Positions 26,046 through 35,509 of a stretch of 64,000 nt of DNA are shown here, piece after piece (positions within the stretch are counted from its first letter, which is position 1; each line of letters starts with the position of its first letter). The notes beneath the pieces are model-generated. The model had not been told where the DNA came from, did no database searches, and worked only from the letters and a program-made list of their open reading frames with translations. Source of the DNA: UBA1014 sp964344035 (GTDB lineage: Bacteria; SAR324; NAC60-12); assembly GCA_964344035.1 (NCBI GenBank), contig CAYFLK010000007.1, positions 33,671 to 97,670 of the forward strand, given 5' to 3'. The position numbers and the translations under genes were made by a program.

Positions 26046-27147
26046 AACCACTTCCTCTCCCACCGATTCTGTTCCTCAAGTCCGGGTCCGGGACGCGATT
26101 GCCCGGATGGAGCCGTATTCCCCTCCCCTGGAAATACGGGATCCGGACCGCCACATGCTGATGGATTTCAACGAATCCCCGCTTCCTCCGCCCCCGGAAG
26201 TGATTGATGCCGTCAGCGCCTGCCTCAGCCGCCGTGTCAACGTCTATCCAGCCTACGGGGATTTCCTGCGCATCCTTGCGGAATATGCGGGGGCGCCGGT
26301 GGAATCGCTGATGTTGACCAACGGCTCGGATCAGGGAATCGACATCATCCTGCGGAGTTTTTTGGAGGACGCTGACGAGCTGGCCATGGTCCAGCCGGGA
26401 TTTGCCATGTTTCGGCAGGTGGCCCAGACCCTGGGCGCACGGATCTCCGGACCGGTATTTCCTGAAACGATGGAGTTTCCCATCGAAGCATTGAAACAGT
26501 CGGTTGGTCCGAAAACACGTTTGATGGTTGTGATCAACCCCAATAATCCCACCGGGACCGCGGTCAGTTTGGAAACTCTGGAAGACCTGCTACAGGAGTT
26601 CCGCCGGCTTCCGGTGCTGGTAGATGAAGCGTACTTCGAATTCAACGGCGTCTCCTCGGTACCGATGATGAAGCATCACGCGAACTTAATCGTGCTGAGG
26701 ACCTTCTCCAAGGCGTTTGCCCTCCCCGGATTACGTTTGGGGTATGTGATCGCTCATCCGGAACTGGTACGCCAGTTTCAGAAAATCCGTGGTCCTTACG
26801 ACGTCAACATCGCCTCCGTCGCTGCTGCCCGCGCACAGCTGAAAAACCGGCATGGGTGGGAATTCATCGTCCGCCACCTGATGCGGGAAGTCAAACCCGC
26901 GGTAGAAGAATTTTTTCGCAAAATGGAGGTGCGGTTTTACCCGAGTTCTGCGAATTTTATGCTCGTCGAGCCGGGAAATGCCCGCGCTGCCGCGGATTTT
27001 CTCGAACGGAACGGGATCCTCGTTCGCCCGATGTCACCCCCCCTTGAACATACCTTTCGATTGAGTTTGAGGATGATGCCGGAAATGGAACGCTTCATGA
27101 AAATCTTCACCAGGTTTTTGCAGTCCGAAAGCGCTTCCCCTGCCTGA
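26035..27147 (+). CDS. hisC: Histidinol-phosphate aminotransferase (HisC-like)
   Basis: The product is a fold-type I PLP aminotransferase of HisC type: DAIARMEPYSP at the N-terminus, LTNGSDQGID, NPNNPTG, VLVDEAYFEF, and RTFSKAFALPGLRLGY with the PLP lysine. It converts imidazole-acetol phosphate to histidinol phosphate, although some relatives act on aromatic or Thr-phosphate substrates. The N-terminus is uncertain. The sequence conserved in the family begins before the first internal ATG (26107), so an upstream non-ATG start is needed. TTG 26035 overlaps the preceding RAM gene. A histidinol phosphatase gene lies at the window start. Confidence 0.88.
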   Translation: MANKTTSSPTDSVPQVRVRDAIARMEPYSPPLEIRDPDRHMLMDFNESPLPPPPEVIDAVSACLSRRVNVYPAYGDFLRILAEYAGAPVESLMLTNGSDQGIDIILRSFLEDADELAMVQPGFAMFRQVAQTLGARISGPVFPETMEFPIEALKQSVGPKTRLMVVINPNNPTGTAVSLETLEDLLQEFRRLPVLVDEAYFEFNGVSSVPMMKHHANLIVLRTFSKAFALPGLRLGYVIAHPELVRQFQKIRGPYDVNIASVAAARAQLKNRHGWEFIVRHLMREVKPAVEEFFRKMEVRFYPSSANFMLVEPGNARAAADFLERNGILVRPMSPPLEHTFRLSLRMMPEMERFMKIFTRFLQSESASPA

Positions 27148-27343
27148 CCTGCCGCTCCTGTGGATGAAGTAAGGAAAGTCACTGATATTGGTGCATTTAT
27201 TGCAAGATGTGTGCGTGTTTGCGGCACAGGGGGCTGGTCAGGCATTCTTTCCAGGGACGGAAACGCCTGCCAGGGACGGCCGGCACCCGTGGTTGGCGGT
27301 TCCCTGTGCCCTTCGACTCAGGGACGAGCCCGAGGGGCATAAT

Positions 27344-28042
27344 TCAAACGCGCTTTTGGAGGAATTCTAGAAAAGAGCGGGCATTCTTTTCCCAGCGTGT
27401 CTGCGCAAACAACTGGTCCCGGAAGGAAAGCAATTCGTCGTCGCGTGAGTCAGCGGGTGCGGGGAAGCGGCTGAAACGAGGAACAAACCGGCTTTCCCCG
27501 GTAAAAGGTGACAACAGCGTGAAGAACCCGGAACATAGCTGGTGCGGCGCGTTGCGTTGCAGGAACTGCATCTGCCGCAGGTAGTGTTCCGCCAGTAGAA
27601 CGGTTTCCTCCTCATCCACGTGCGTGCGGACCAAGCGGCTGAGCAGGTGCTGTTCGTTGGTCATCTTGTGAAACAGGTAATCCTCCCAGCATCCATTCAG
27701 TCCGGATTCACGTATTTCAGTCCTGTTACCCCAGTCAGTCAGGAATTCGAAAACGGTGGTGTAGCATTGAAGCACTCCCGCTGCTGCGCTGTTTTGCTCA
27801 CTCCGCCATTCAAGCACATCGCGTTCAAGCGCCTTCCACTGCTCGAGACACATGCGGACCCACATCCGCAGCAGCAGGGTTTCGATCTGTGTGAGCATCG
27901 CGCTGTATTCACGTCCAGGCGATGTATTCAGCCAGCGGTTTTCAAACGCCGGCGCATGCAATACATCGAGTACTCCGATTACCTTTTCGAGCTTGCACGC
28001 AGTTTCGTTTTTCAGCCAGGTTTCTGGTGCGGGGTCGGTCAT
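27344..28042 (-). CDS. Hypothetical protein (232 aa) coupled to mfd
   Basis: ATG 28042 overlaps the mfd stop (ATGA), so translation is probably coupled to mfd. The protein is helical, with no signal peptide, membrane helix or known catalytic motif. Features include a Trp/Leu-rich middle and a C-terminal RSFLEFLQK helix. I do not recognise a family. A longer in-frame N-terminus exists inside mfd but has low plausibility. Confidence 0.65.
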   Translation of the reverse strand: MTDPAPETWLKNETACKLEKVIGVLDVLHAPAFENRWLNTSPGREYSAMLTQIETLLLRMWVRMCLEQWKALERDVLEWRSEQNSAAAGVLQCYTTVFEFLTDWGNRTEIRESGLNGCWEDYLFHKMTNEQHLLSRLVRTHVDEEETVLLAEHYLRQMQFLQRNAPHQLCSGFFTLLSPFTGESRFVPRFSRFPAPADSRDDELLSFRDQLFAQTRWEKNARSFLEFLQKRV

Positions 28043-31000
28043 CAGCTGAACACTCGTTCCACTTCCTTCAGGCTTTTTTGAATCATCTGCATCTCGGGTG
28101 GTACGGGCTGCATGTCGAGGGTGTTTTCCGGAATGTAGCGCAGCGGGGTCTGCGGTTCCGAAAGCCACGTGATCAGCTTATCCGGCTGTAGTTTTCCTGA
28201 ATCCCGGATCTGCAACCGCAGCCGCTGCTTGCCGTGCTGGATCAGTTCAACTCCGTAACGTTGGGCCCAGAAGCGGATCTGTGTAATCATGAACAGGTTG
28301 ACCAGGGATTCCGGCATGGGCCCGAAGCGATCTTCCACCCCGTTGCGGAAATCCCAGAGGGCTTCATCCGACTCGATGGATCCGATCGCCTTGTAGAGGG
28401 AAAGCCGCTGGTTGGTGCTGCCGATGTAGGACTCCGGAATGGTCTGATCGATATCGTCCAGGCGGACCTGCACTTCCTCCAGGGGTAGCAGGGCTTCGTC
28501 CTGCTGGCGGATTTTTCGCACGGCCTTTTCCACCATCCGGGTATAGAGTTCGAGACCGACGCTGGCGATCTGCCCTGATTGTTCCGAGCCAAGCAGATTT
28601 CCCGCGCCGCGAATCTCCAGGTCCCTTGAAGCGACCTTGAAACCCGCGCCCAGATCGTTCATTTCCTGCAGGACCTGCAGTCGTTCCTGTGCGACCCCGT
28701 TGAGGATTTTCTCCGGAGGCACGAGCAGGTACGCGAATGCCTGCACATTGCTGCGCCCGACCCTCCCTCGCAGCTGGTATAGTTGAGCCAGCCCGAACTG
28801 GTCGGCATTGTTGATAAGGATTGTGTTCGCGCGCGGAATATCAAGTCCTGATTCAATGATGGTGGTCGACAGAAGCACGTCGGTGTCGCCTGCGATGAAA
28901 TCAAGCATCACCTGTTCAAGCTGATGTTCGCCAAGCTGACCGTGTCCGATTGCGATGCGTGCGTCTGGGAGGATGTGGCGCAGGTAACTGCCGTATTCGT
29001 AGATAGTTTCAACCCGGTTATGCACCACGAAAACCTGACCTCCTCGTCGGAGTTCCCGGCTGACCGCTTCCTGGATGACATAATCGTTGGCCTGCATAAG
29101 CCGCGTGCGCACTGCCAGGCGGTCGGCGGGAGGTGTGTTGATCAGGCTCAGGTCGCGTATTCCCATCAGCGACATGTAGAGCGTCCGAGGGATGGGGGTC
29201 GCGGTGAGCGTCATCACGTCGACTTCCGCGCGGAAACGCCTGATTTTTTCCTTGTGGCGGACCCCGAAGCGCTGTTCTTCATCAACGACAAGCAATCCGA
29301 GGTCTTTGAAGCGGACGTCCTTGGAAAGCATTCGGTGGGTGCCGATGAGGATGTCGATTTCCCCGCGTGCAAGGCGTTTGATGATGTCCCGCTGTTCCGC
29401 CGTGGTGCGAAAACGGCTGATAACTTCGATGAAAAACGGGCTGCCCTCGAAGCGTTCACGGAAAGTGACATAATGCTGCTGGGCAAGGATGGTAGTCGGC
29501 ACCAGGATGGCCACCTGTTTTCCCTGGGAGGCCCCCTTGAAAGCCGCGCGCATGGCCACTTCGGTTTTGCCGAAACCGACGTCCCCGCAGATCAACCGGT
29601 CCATGGGCATGTCCGATTCCATATCTTCCTTAACGACCTGGATGGCTTCAAGCTGGTCGCCGGTTTCTTCAAAGGGGAAACGCAGCTCGAATTCCTGCAT
29701 GTCATGATCGTCAACCCCGAAGCGAAAGCCCTTGCGTGTTTTTCTTGCGGCATAAATTTCCGCGAGTTCTTCGGCAATATCCTCGATCGCGCGGGCGACT
29801 CGATTGCGGGTTTTCTTCCATGTTTTCTCACCGAGTTTATTAAGTTTCGGTTGAGCGCCGTCGGCATTGACGTATTTCTGTACGAGGTGGAATTTTCCCA
29901 CAGGTACATAAACCTTTTCATCCCGGGCATAAGTGAGCACCATGAACTCGCTTTCGGTGTCCGCGGCTGTTATCTTCTTGAGTCCCGAGTAACGGCCGAT
30001 TCCGTAATCGAGATGAACCACCGCATCGCCTTCACGGAGGTCATCGAGACTGCTGGCGCTTTGTTGCACCCGTGCCCGCTGCAGCCTACGGCTGCGTGTT
30101 TTTCCACCGAAAATTTCCTCTTCAGTGAGCAGGGCAAATCCGACATTTCCATGCTTGTCGATTATCCGGAATCCCGAGGAAAGCGGGCCGACAAGTATCG
30201 GCGCCGGCCCTGCCCCAATTTCTTCCGGTCCGTTTTCCATGTTCCCCTGTTCCAGCAGGAAGGCGATTTCCCCTGCCTGTTTTTCCTCGTGCACCTCAGT
30301 TTCAACCAGCAGGTCATCGAGCAGTTGGCGGCAGTGATCGGCGTGTGTGCGGTTTTTTGCATTGAGGAAAACCGGCGTTCCCTTCGCCTGCCATTCGCGT
30401 ATCAGTCCGACGACATGGCCCACAGCCGAGACGGCCTTTTCTTTGCGGAAGCCCTCCCGCAGGGACAGGTTCCCCGCGAAAGGCAGGCGGATGGCATGCT
30501 CCGCGGATGTTTCTTGGGAACCCATTCCCGTGCTCACGGTGAGTGCGCATCCTTTTTCGATTATTTTCCCCAGTTCGAGGTGTGAAAGGAACAACTCTTC
30601 GGCAGGAAGGGCCAGCATTTTCTGCTGCACGCAGTGTTCATATTCATGAAACACTTCATTGTAAAAATGCCGCGCCCGTTTAAGCACACTGTCTTTTTCA
30701 TCCACCACCAGCATTTGTTCCGCAGGCAGGTAGTCGAATATGGTCCCCATCTTTGGGTAAAACAGGGGAGCAAGATTTTCGATGCCCGGAAAACGTTCTG
30801 CTGAATGGAGTTTTTTTTCAAAATGCCTCAGTGCGGTCCCCCTGAACTCTTTGCCGAAACGGTGCAATTTGCGCTGAGCGGCGCTGAGGGATTCTTCGTT
30901 CAGCAGAACTTCACTGCCCGGGAGGACCGTCAGCGATTCCATTGCGGGGTCCCTACTGCGTTGACTTTGAACATCGAACGTTTTGATATGCAGGAGGATG

Positions 31001-31593
31001 GGGGGAGATGTATGTTCCGCTTCGGTCCCGCTGAATTCGAGACGCACCGGCTGCGTTTCACTAAGCGGGAAAACGTCCAGGATGTGTCCGTGAAGGCTGA
31101 AATCTCCTTGGTCCTCCACCACGTCTACGGATGTGTAACCGGATTCCTGCAATCGGAGTTTTACGAATTCCGGATCGATCACGTCTCCCGCGTTTACTCG
31201 GAGAATGGTTTCCCGGAAGGTCTTCACGGGCATGACCCGCTGCATCAAAGCATGCGGGGTGGTGACCAGCACCGGGCATTTCCCGTCAAGGAGTTGTTTC
31301 AGGGTGTGGAACCGTTTGCCGACGAGGGACCGGAGGGGTGAAAAATGATCGTATGGCAGCACGTCCCAATGTGGGAAGAAAAACAGATTTTCACTGCCGA
31401 GAAAATACTGCATGTCCCGGAAGAGGCCTTCAGCCGTTTCGAATGAATCGCTGACGATCACCAGTGGTGCATCCTGCCTGCGATGGAATTCCGCAAGTAT
31501 CAGCGGTTTGCTTGAACCGTGAAGCCCCTTGAGGTTTGCCACGTGGGGAAGGCTGCCTATTTGATTCAGGATATTCTTAAGAGTTAAGTCCAT
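28042..31593 (-). CDS. mfd: Transcription-repair coupling factor Mfd
   Basis: At 1183 aa this is full-length Mfd. It removes RNA polymerase stalled at lesions and recruits UvrA. The N-terminal third has the UvrB-like fold (LFFFPHWDVLPYD near residue 90). The polymerase-interacting domain is near 500-570 (DAVVHLDYGIGRYSGL). The RecG-like translocase carries Walker A GDVGFGKTE (about 667) and DEEQRFG (about 770), plus GRVGRS (about 960). The C-terminal TRCF domain follows. The downstream gene on the same strand overlaps its stop by 4 bp. Confidence 0.97.
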   Translation of the reverse strand: MDLTLKNILNQIGSLPHVANLKGLHGSSKPLILAEFHRRQDAPLVIVSDSFETAEGLFRDMQYFLGSENLFFFPHWDVLPYDHFSPLRSLVGKRFHTLKQLLDGKCPVLVTTPHALMQRVMPVKTFRETILRVNAGDVIDPEFVKLRLQESGYTSVDVVEDQGDFSLHGHILDVFPLSETQPVRLEFSGTEAEHTSPPILLHIKTFDVQSQRSRDPAMESLTVLPGSEVLLNEESLSAAQRKLHRFGKEFRGTALRHFEKKLHSAERFPGIENLAPLFYPKMGTIFDYLPAEQMLVVDEKDSVLKRARHFYNEVFHEYEHCVQQKMLALPAEELFLSHLELGKIIEKGCALTVSTGMGSQETSAEHAIRLPFAGNLSLREGFRKEKAVSAVGHVVGLIREWQAKGTPVFLNAKNRTHADHCRQLLDDLLVETEVHEEKQAGEIAFLLEQGNMENGPEEIGAGPAPILVGPLSSGFRIIDKHGNVGFALLTEEEIFGGKTRSRRLQRARVQQSASSLDDLREGDAVVHLDYGIGRYSGLKKITAADTESEFMVLTYARDEKVYVPVGKFHLVQKYVNADGAQPKLNKLGEKTWKKTRNRVARAIEDIAEELAEIYAARKTRKGFRFGVDDHDMQEFELRFPFEETGDQLEAIQVVKEDMESDMPMDRLICGDVGFGKTEVAMRAAFKGASQGKQVAILVPTTILAQQHYVTFRERFEGSPFFIEVISRFRTTAEQRDIIKRLARGEIDILIGTHRMLSKDVRFKDLGLLVVDEEQRFGVRHKEKIRRFRAEVDVMTLTATPIPRTLYMSLMGIRDLSLINTPPADRLAVRTRLMQANDYVIQEAVSRELRRGGQVFVVHNRVETIYEYGSYLRHILPDARIAIGHGQLGEHQLEQVMLDFIAGDTDVLLSTTIIESGLDIPRANTILINNADQFGLAQLYQLRGRVGRSNVQAFAYLLVPPEKILNGVAQERLQVLQEMNDLGAGFKVASRDLEIRGAGNLLGSEQSGQIASVGLELYTRMVEKAVRKIRQQDEALLPLEEVQVRLDDIDQTIPESYIGSTNQRLSLYKAIGSIESDEALWDFRNGVEDRFGPMPESLVNLFMITQIRFWAQRYGVELIQHGKQRLRLQIRDSGKLQPDKLITWLSEPQTPLRYIPENTLDMQPVPPEMQMIQKSLKEVERVFS

Positions 31594-31890
31594 TTTGCGG
31601 CAAGAAATTCAAGACAGGAAGGTTATGTATATTTGCTGAGCATGTATCGGTTATCATGAGCGGATATTCTTGAGTCAACGTTTTCCATGTGTTTCGATCG
31701 TTGAAGATAAGGTGCACCCAATAAAACCAATGACGTGTGCAACTGCAGATTTTTGGATTTCACAGAAATGCAACAGGAACGTTGATGCAAAGCCCCCGGG
31801 AGCAACCAGGGTATCCGATAATTTTACAGTACTTTTCGTGGAGGACCAATCGGGAATTACGGAATGACTGCTAATGTGGAGGGTGTTGTG

Positions 31891-32106
31891 TCAGGTTTCA
31901 GAGAAGATGTCCAGCACCATCACGTAAACCAAAGGATGTTCAACGTCTTCCATGATGGTGCGGGTTACCTGATAGGCGACATTGTCATAAACAAACCGGC
32001 TACCTTCTTCGAGGTTCTGGGTTTCGATTTCCACCGCCACTGCTTCGGGTTCTCCGAGCAGCCCGTGGAGATTGACAAGTGTGCATTTGCTTGTTTCTTC
32101 GCTCAC
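31891..32106 (-). CDS. Small conserved-looking protein (71 aa)
   Basis: The start is a GTG at 32106 with an AAAGAGG ribosome site upstream. The product is a compact alpha/beta protein with a single Cys (residue 8), no membrane helix, and segments EAVAVEIETQNLEEG and FVYDNVAYQVTRTI. It has good coding character but no recognised family. It faces the ctaA gene divergently; 255 bp separate them. Confidence 0.6.
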   Translation of the reverse strand: MSEETSKCTLVNLHGLLGEPEAVAVEIETQNLEEGSRFVYDNVAYQVTRTIMEDVEHPLVYVMVLDIFSET

Positions 32107-32361
32107 CGGGAACCTCTTTCACCCGCGACACATCTGATGATGTTCCCCCGGAAATGATGCTCGTAGGAACGGACCGCTCCGGCTTTTGTTCCCATATCCG
32201 GAAGTCGTGGTCATGTTTGAAAGAGATGTTTAATCTAAATCCCGAAAAAATACAATGCATTCCTGGAGCGAACTTAAAGGCAATCATCATTAACATTTGA
32301 AATTCTGAGTTTACATGCCATACTTTATCATTTATTTTCCCATAACCAGGAAGCACGAGGA

Positions 32362-33408
32362 ATGTTGAAATGGCTGGTCTTCAGCGCGGCGGTACTGACA
32401 TGGCCGCTGCTTTCGTTTGGCGCATTGGTGCGTCTGAACGGAGCAGGATTGTCATGCCCGGACTGGCCATTGTGTTACGGAAAACTGGTGCCGCCCCCCG
32501 GGTTTGAAATAGCCATGGAGGTCGGCCATCGGCTGGTGGCATCATTGCTGGGGTTGATGATCATCGGCATAGTTGCGCTCACTTATCGCAATACTGAAAA
32601 CAGACAATACCGCGGATTGGCCGTGACGGCGCTGATACTGGTCTGCATCCAGGGGCTGCTCGGCGGACTGACGGTGACAATGGTTCTGTGGCCCCCAGTC
32701 GTCACCTTCCACCTGCTTGGCGGCAACCTCCTGTTCGGGTTGCTGGTCTACCTGTCATGGCTCATGTTCCAAAAAAGGAAATCGCCGATTGCGGGTTCGC
32801 CCGATGGTCCTCTGTCATTTCCGACAGGAAACAGCAGAATTGTTTTTTGGATGTTGATTCTGCTGCTGGCCATTGCCGCATCCGGGGGATACAACAGCGC
32901 CACATATTCCGGTTATGCATGTGAGGCATTCCCTGGCTGTCATGAAGGCAGTTGGGCTTCATTTGGATTGAGCGGATGGGAATTCGGAGGAACACTGCTG
33001 CACCCGGCACCGGAGGAACTCCAGGGAAAATTTCTGCCCATGTTCCCGAATGAGTGGATACACATGTTGCACCGCGCGTTCGCGATTGGCGGCGCCGCCG
33101 CGTTGATGCTGATGGCCTGGCGCCGACTGCTGCGTCAACCCGCGCGGGGTTCCCGGTTTGCCGGATGGGCGATATTGATGCTGGTGCCGCTGGAAATCGC
33201 GGTCGGGGTTCTCAACGCACTGCTCCGTGTCCCGGTGCCGGTTTCCGCCCTGCATACCGCGATCACCGCTACTTTGATGGGGGTGCTTAGTTATGCGCTG
33301 GCGAAGGCCCTACATGAACAGCGAACGGTTTCCTCTCAGGAGATTGTTGAGCCAACCAGTGCCGAAGTCTTGCGGGCCACTGCCGTCAGGGAGAAAATTC
33401 CCGCATGA
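32362..33408 (+). CDS. ctaA: Heme A synthase (CtaA/COX15)
   Basis: The 348-aa membrane protein matches heme A synthase, which oxidises the C8 methyl of heme O. The first helix is followed by LVRLNGAGLSCPDWPLCYGKL, the conserved loop with the Cys pair. EVGHRLVASLLG carries a conserved His, TFHLLGGNLL another, and MLHRAFAIGG and ALHTAITATL the C-terminal pair. Eight helices are seen. The 3' end overlaps the DUF420 gene by 4 bp (ATGA). It opens the first oxidase cluster, so the adjacent oxidase probably uses heme A. Confidence 0.93.
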   Translation: MLKWLVFSAAVLTWPLLSFGALVRLNGAGLSCPDWPLCYGKLVPPPGFEIAMEVGHRLVASLLGLMIIGIVALTYRNTENRQYRGLAVTALILVCIQGLLGGLTVTMVLWPPVVTFHLLGGNLLFGLLVYLSWLMFQKRKSPIAGSPDGPLSFPTGNSRIVFWMLILLLAIAASGGYNSATYSGYACEAFPGCHEGSWASFGLSGWEFGGTLLHPAPEELQGKFLPMFPNEWIHMLHRAFAIGGAAALMLMAWRRLLRQPARGSRFAGWAILMLVPLEIAVGVLNALLRVPVPVSALHTAITATLMGVLSYALAKALHEQRTVSSQEIVEPTSAEVLRATAVREKIPA

Positions 33409-33959
33409 ACTCAAATACCTCAAACCGCTGGGCCGTTTCAGTTTTAGTGCTAATAAGCGGACTGGTGTTCCTGTTCCTGCTCTGGCTGCTCTATCTGAGG
33501 GAACCAGTTTCAGCAGGGGCGGTGCCGGGACTCGGTTTTCTCCCTCCGCTGAACGCTGTTTTCAATACCCTCAGCGCGTGCTGCCTGATTGCCGGATTCA
33601 TGGCGATCCTGAAGGGGGAGCGGAAACGGCACATGAGCCTGATGCTCTCCGCATTGTTTTTTTCCACTCTTTTTTTGATCAGTTACCTGGTCTATCATTC
33701 GCTGCATGGGGACACCCCGTTCCAGGGCGAGGGAATGATCCGCGCATTTTATTTTTTCATCCTCATCACACACATTCTTTTTTCCGCTGTGATGTTTCCG
33801 TTGATCCTGATCTCCCTCTATTTCGCCGCTTCCGGAAAATTCCATCTGCACCCGAAAGTGGCACGTTTCGCCCTCCCCCTCTGGCTTTATGTCTCGGTCA
33901 CAGGCGTGCTTGTCTACCTGATGCTGCATCAAATGCCAGTCCCTCAAACTCTTACCTAA
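33405..33959 (+). CDS. DUF420 membrane protein (CtaM-like assembly factor)
   Basis: The 184-aa product has five hydrophobic helices and the DUF420 pattern, including LPPLNAVFNTLSA near the N-terminus, HMSLMLSALFFSTLFLISYL and HILFSAVMFPL. DUF420 proteins accompany heme-copper oxidases, and a Gram-positive member (CtaM) is needed for oxidase activity. It starts inside the ctaA stop (ATGA), which indicates coupling. Confidence 0.88.
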   Translation: MNSNTSNRWAVSVLVLISGLVFLFLLWLLYLREPVSAGAVPGLGFLPPLNAVFNTLSACCLIAGFMAILKGERKRHMSLMLSALFFSTLFLISYLVYHSLHGDTPFQGEGMIRAFYFFILITHILFSAVMFPLILISLYFAASGKFHLHPKVARFALPLWLYVSVTGVLVYLMLHQMPVPQTLT

Positions 33960-34773
33960 ACATAAAGCAACTCGCTGGCTTTGGGAGAAATTCAGCCTGC
34001 CTTCCGATTTGGCGGGAACGACCAACTGCACATCATAGCATTGGTGTTGACATGCCAACACTTGTTGTTCAGGTGAAAAAGGTACATTGCTCTTTTGCTG
34101 CTGTGTTCCGATCATTGATAAATTGAACAAAAACTTTGCCAGCGCATTTGCAGAAGACATGTTTATTGCTTTGCTTTTATCACTTGCCTGATTGCCCTGC
34201 CTCGATGATCATCCAATATCTGTACTTGTCAAGGGTCACCCCACTGCGAGCATACACTAGCAACAACCCCAGTCTCGGGTTAATGGACACAATCATTTGA
34301 AGATCTTAACCGCCAATTAAATGAGAGAGGGAAAAGTTGTCTATAATGGCGGTTTGAGTCGCTATAAACGCTTGTTCTTGAATCAGATTTTCCTGCCTAT
34401 ATCACAACCCTCCGCCACACACTGAGGGGTCGATACGTAAAACTACGTATAGACAATTCTACTGAATTAGAACAAATTCAATCACTTTGTGCCGCATCAC
34501 GGCGCTTTGTAAGCAGGACCGTTCCGCAAAGCCGGGCGGGCCGTGCCACAGACGCAACTCCATCCAGGCAAGGGCCTGCTCCGGTGGATACGAGTTTATC
34601 GCAAGGAGGCAGTTTCGGTCCCTGTAAGGGCCGAATTTTGAGAAGACGCCCCCTCTTCCGCGAGCCGGGAGTTTAACGAAATGGGGACGCGTTTCAGTGC
34701 CGTTTGAGGTCCCTGTCCGTGTTTCAGAAAACACGGGTAGGATTTGTCATCACACCGATTATGAGGGGTGTTC
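33960..34773 (+). other. Long intergenic leader before the CuA oxidase genes, no gene seen
   Basis: No ORF with convincing coding character was found on either strand. The region holds the palindrome at 34429-34454 and two hairpins nearer the next gene. One is CGG-t-CCCT-gta-AGGG-CCG (about 34616-34633), and the other CCGTGTTT-caga-AAACACGG (about 34716-34735). It may be a regulated or structured 5' leader of the genes at 34774-37093. Neither hairpin is followed by a T run, so they are not standard terminators. Confidence 0.45.
34429..34454 (+). promoter_or_regulatory. Near-perfect palindrome upstream of the CuA oxidase genes
   Basis: A dyad of 11-bp arms with one mismatch: GTC-g-ATACGTA, AAAC spacer, TACGTAT-a-GAC. 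A related half-site TTGTCTATA occurs at about 34337 in inverted orientation relative to TATAGACAA at 34449-34457. This is the shape of a dimeric regulator site. It does not match the FNR/DNR consensus, and the protein is not known. Confidence 0.4.
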
Positions 34774-34923
34774 ATGGAAAAAAACGAGAATGAAGAAGTC
34801 AATCCCTGGCAGAAGATCTTCGACAACGATTTTCTGCTCCTGGCCTTCCATGTAGGGCTTTCCATCCTTTCATTTCATGTATGGGGATTGATCGACCTGA
34901 TGGGAATTCCAACCTTGAAATGA
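34774..34923 (+). CDS. Small oxidase-associated membrane protein (49 aa)
   Basis: ATG 34774 begins a 49-aa ORF ending 12 bp before coxB. An acidic N-terminus (about 15 residues) leads into one transmembrane helix (about 21-42). Position at the head of the oxidase genes suggests a tiny accessory subunit. I do not recognise the sequence. The ribosome site (AGGGGTG upstream) is fair. Confidence 0.65.
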   Translation: MEKNENEEVNPWQKIFDNDFLLLAFHVGLSILSFHVWGLIDLMGIPTLK

Positions 34924-34935
34924 GAAAGGGGGAAC

Positions 34936-35499
34936 ATGAGTGTATTTGTGCCTGAAAAACACTGGTGGAAGCCGATGGGTCCGGATGAGAAGATCTGGAT
35001 TCAAGTCTGCGCGGTGACGGCAGCCATCTTTTTTCTGATGATGCCTTTGTATAATGTAGCCGGGAATCAGAATCCCACGCATGAATCATATCGGGTGACT
35101 CCCGAACAGTTTAATGAACTGACCATGCAGTTTGTGCAGGAAAACAAGGTGCGCGACGAAATTGTCAAGCAACGCTTCGGGGATCAGGAAGTGGAACTGA
35201 AGATGCCGGTCGTGTATCCGAAACCCGGGGTCAAAGACATTTATCTGCGTGCGCGTGCATGGGAATTCTACCCTATTCTTGAGCTGGAAGAAGGAAGGGA
35301 GTACCGAGTCCACATGTCATCAATGGATTATCAGCATGGTTTTTCCCTGCAGCCTCAGAACATCAATTTTCAGATACTCTCCGGGCATGACCTGGTGGTC
35401 ACCATGACCCCTAGGGAAAGTGGAGAGTTTTATGTGATCTGCAATGAATATTGCGCCCTGGGTCATCACACCATGATTGGAAAAATCATTGTCAAATAA
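34936..35499 (+). CDS. Cytochrome c oxidase-type subunit II with CuA
   Basis: The 187-aa protein has one N-terminal transmembrane helix (about residues 27-47) and a cupredoxin domain outside the membrane. The binuclear CuA site is intact: an upstream His in the DYQHGFSL segment, then C169-x3-C173-x3-H177-x2-M180. One-helix subunit II is typical of B-type (ba3-like) oxidases and of related CuA-containing NO reductases. It takes electrons from cytochrome c or a cupredoxin for the subunit I encoded 10 bp downstream. Confidence 0.92.
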   Translation: MSVFVPEKHWWKPMGPDEKIWIQVCAVTAAIFFLMMPLYNVAGNQNPTHESYRVTPEQFNELTMQFVQENKVRDEIVKQRFGDQEVELKMPVVYPKPGVKDIYLRARAWEFYPILELEEGREYRVHMSSMDYQHGFSLQPQNINFQILSGHDLVVTMTPRESGEFYVICNEYCALGHHTMIGKIIVK

Positions 35500-35509
35500 G
35501 GGGGAAAAC

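Noticed and set aside
27260..27345. Repeats of CCAGGGACGG and CCTTCGACTCAGGG type behind hisC
   Set aside because: Short, imperfect units; similar strings are common in unrelated bacterial intergenic DNA, so no element can be claimed.
28924..30585. Long plus-strand frame (553 codons) opposite mfd
   Set aside because: It lies entirely antisense to a clearly conserved Mfd coding region; long antisense frames are expected in GC-biased genes. No ribosome site or domain.
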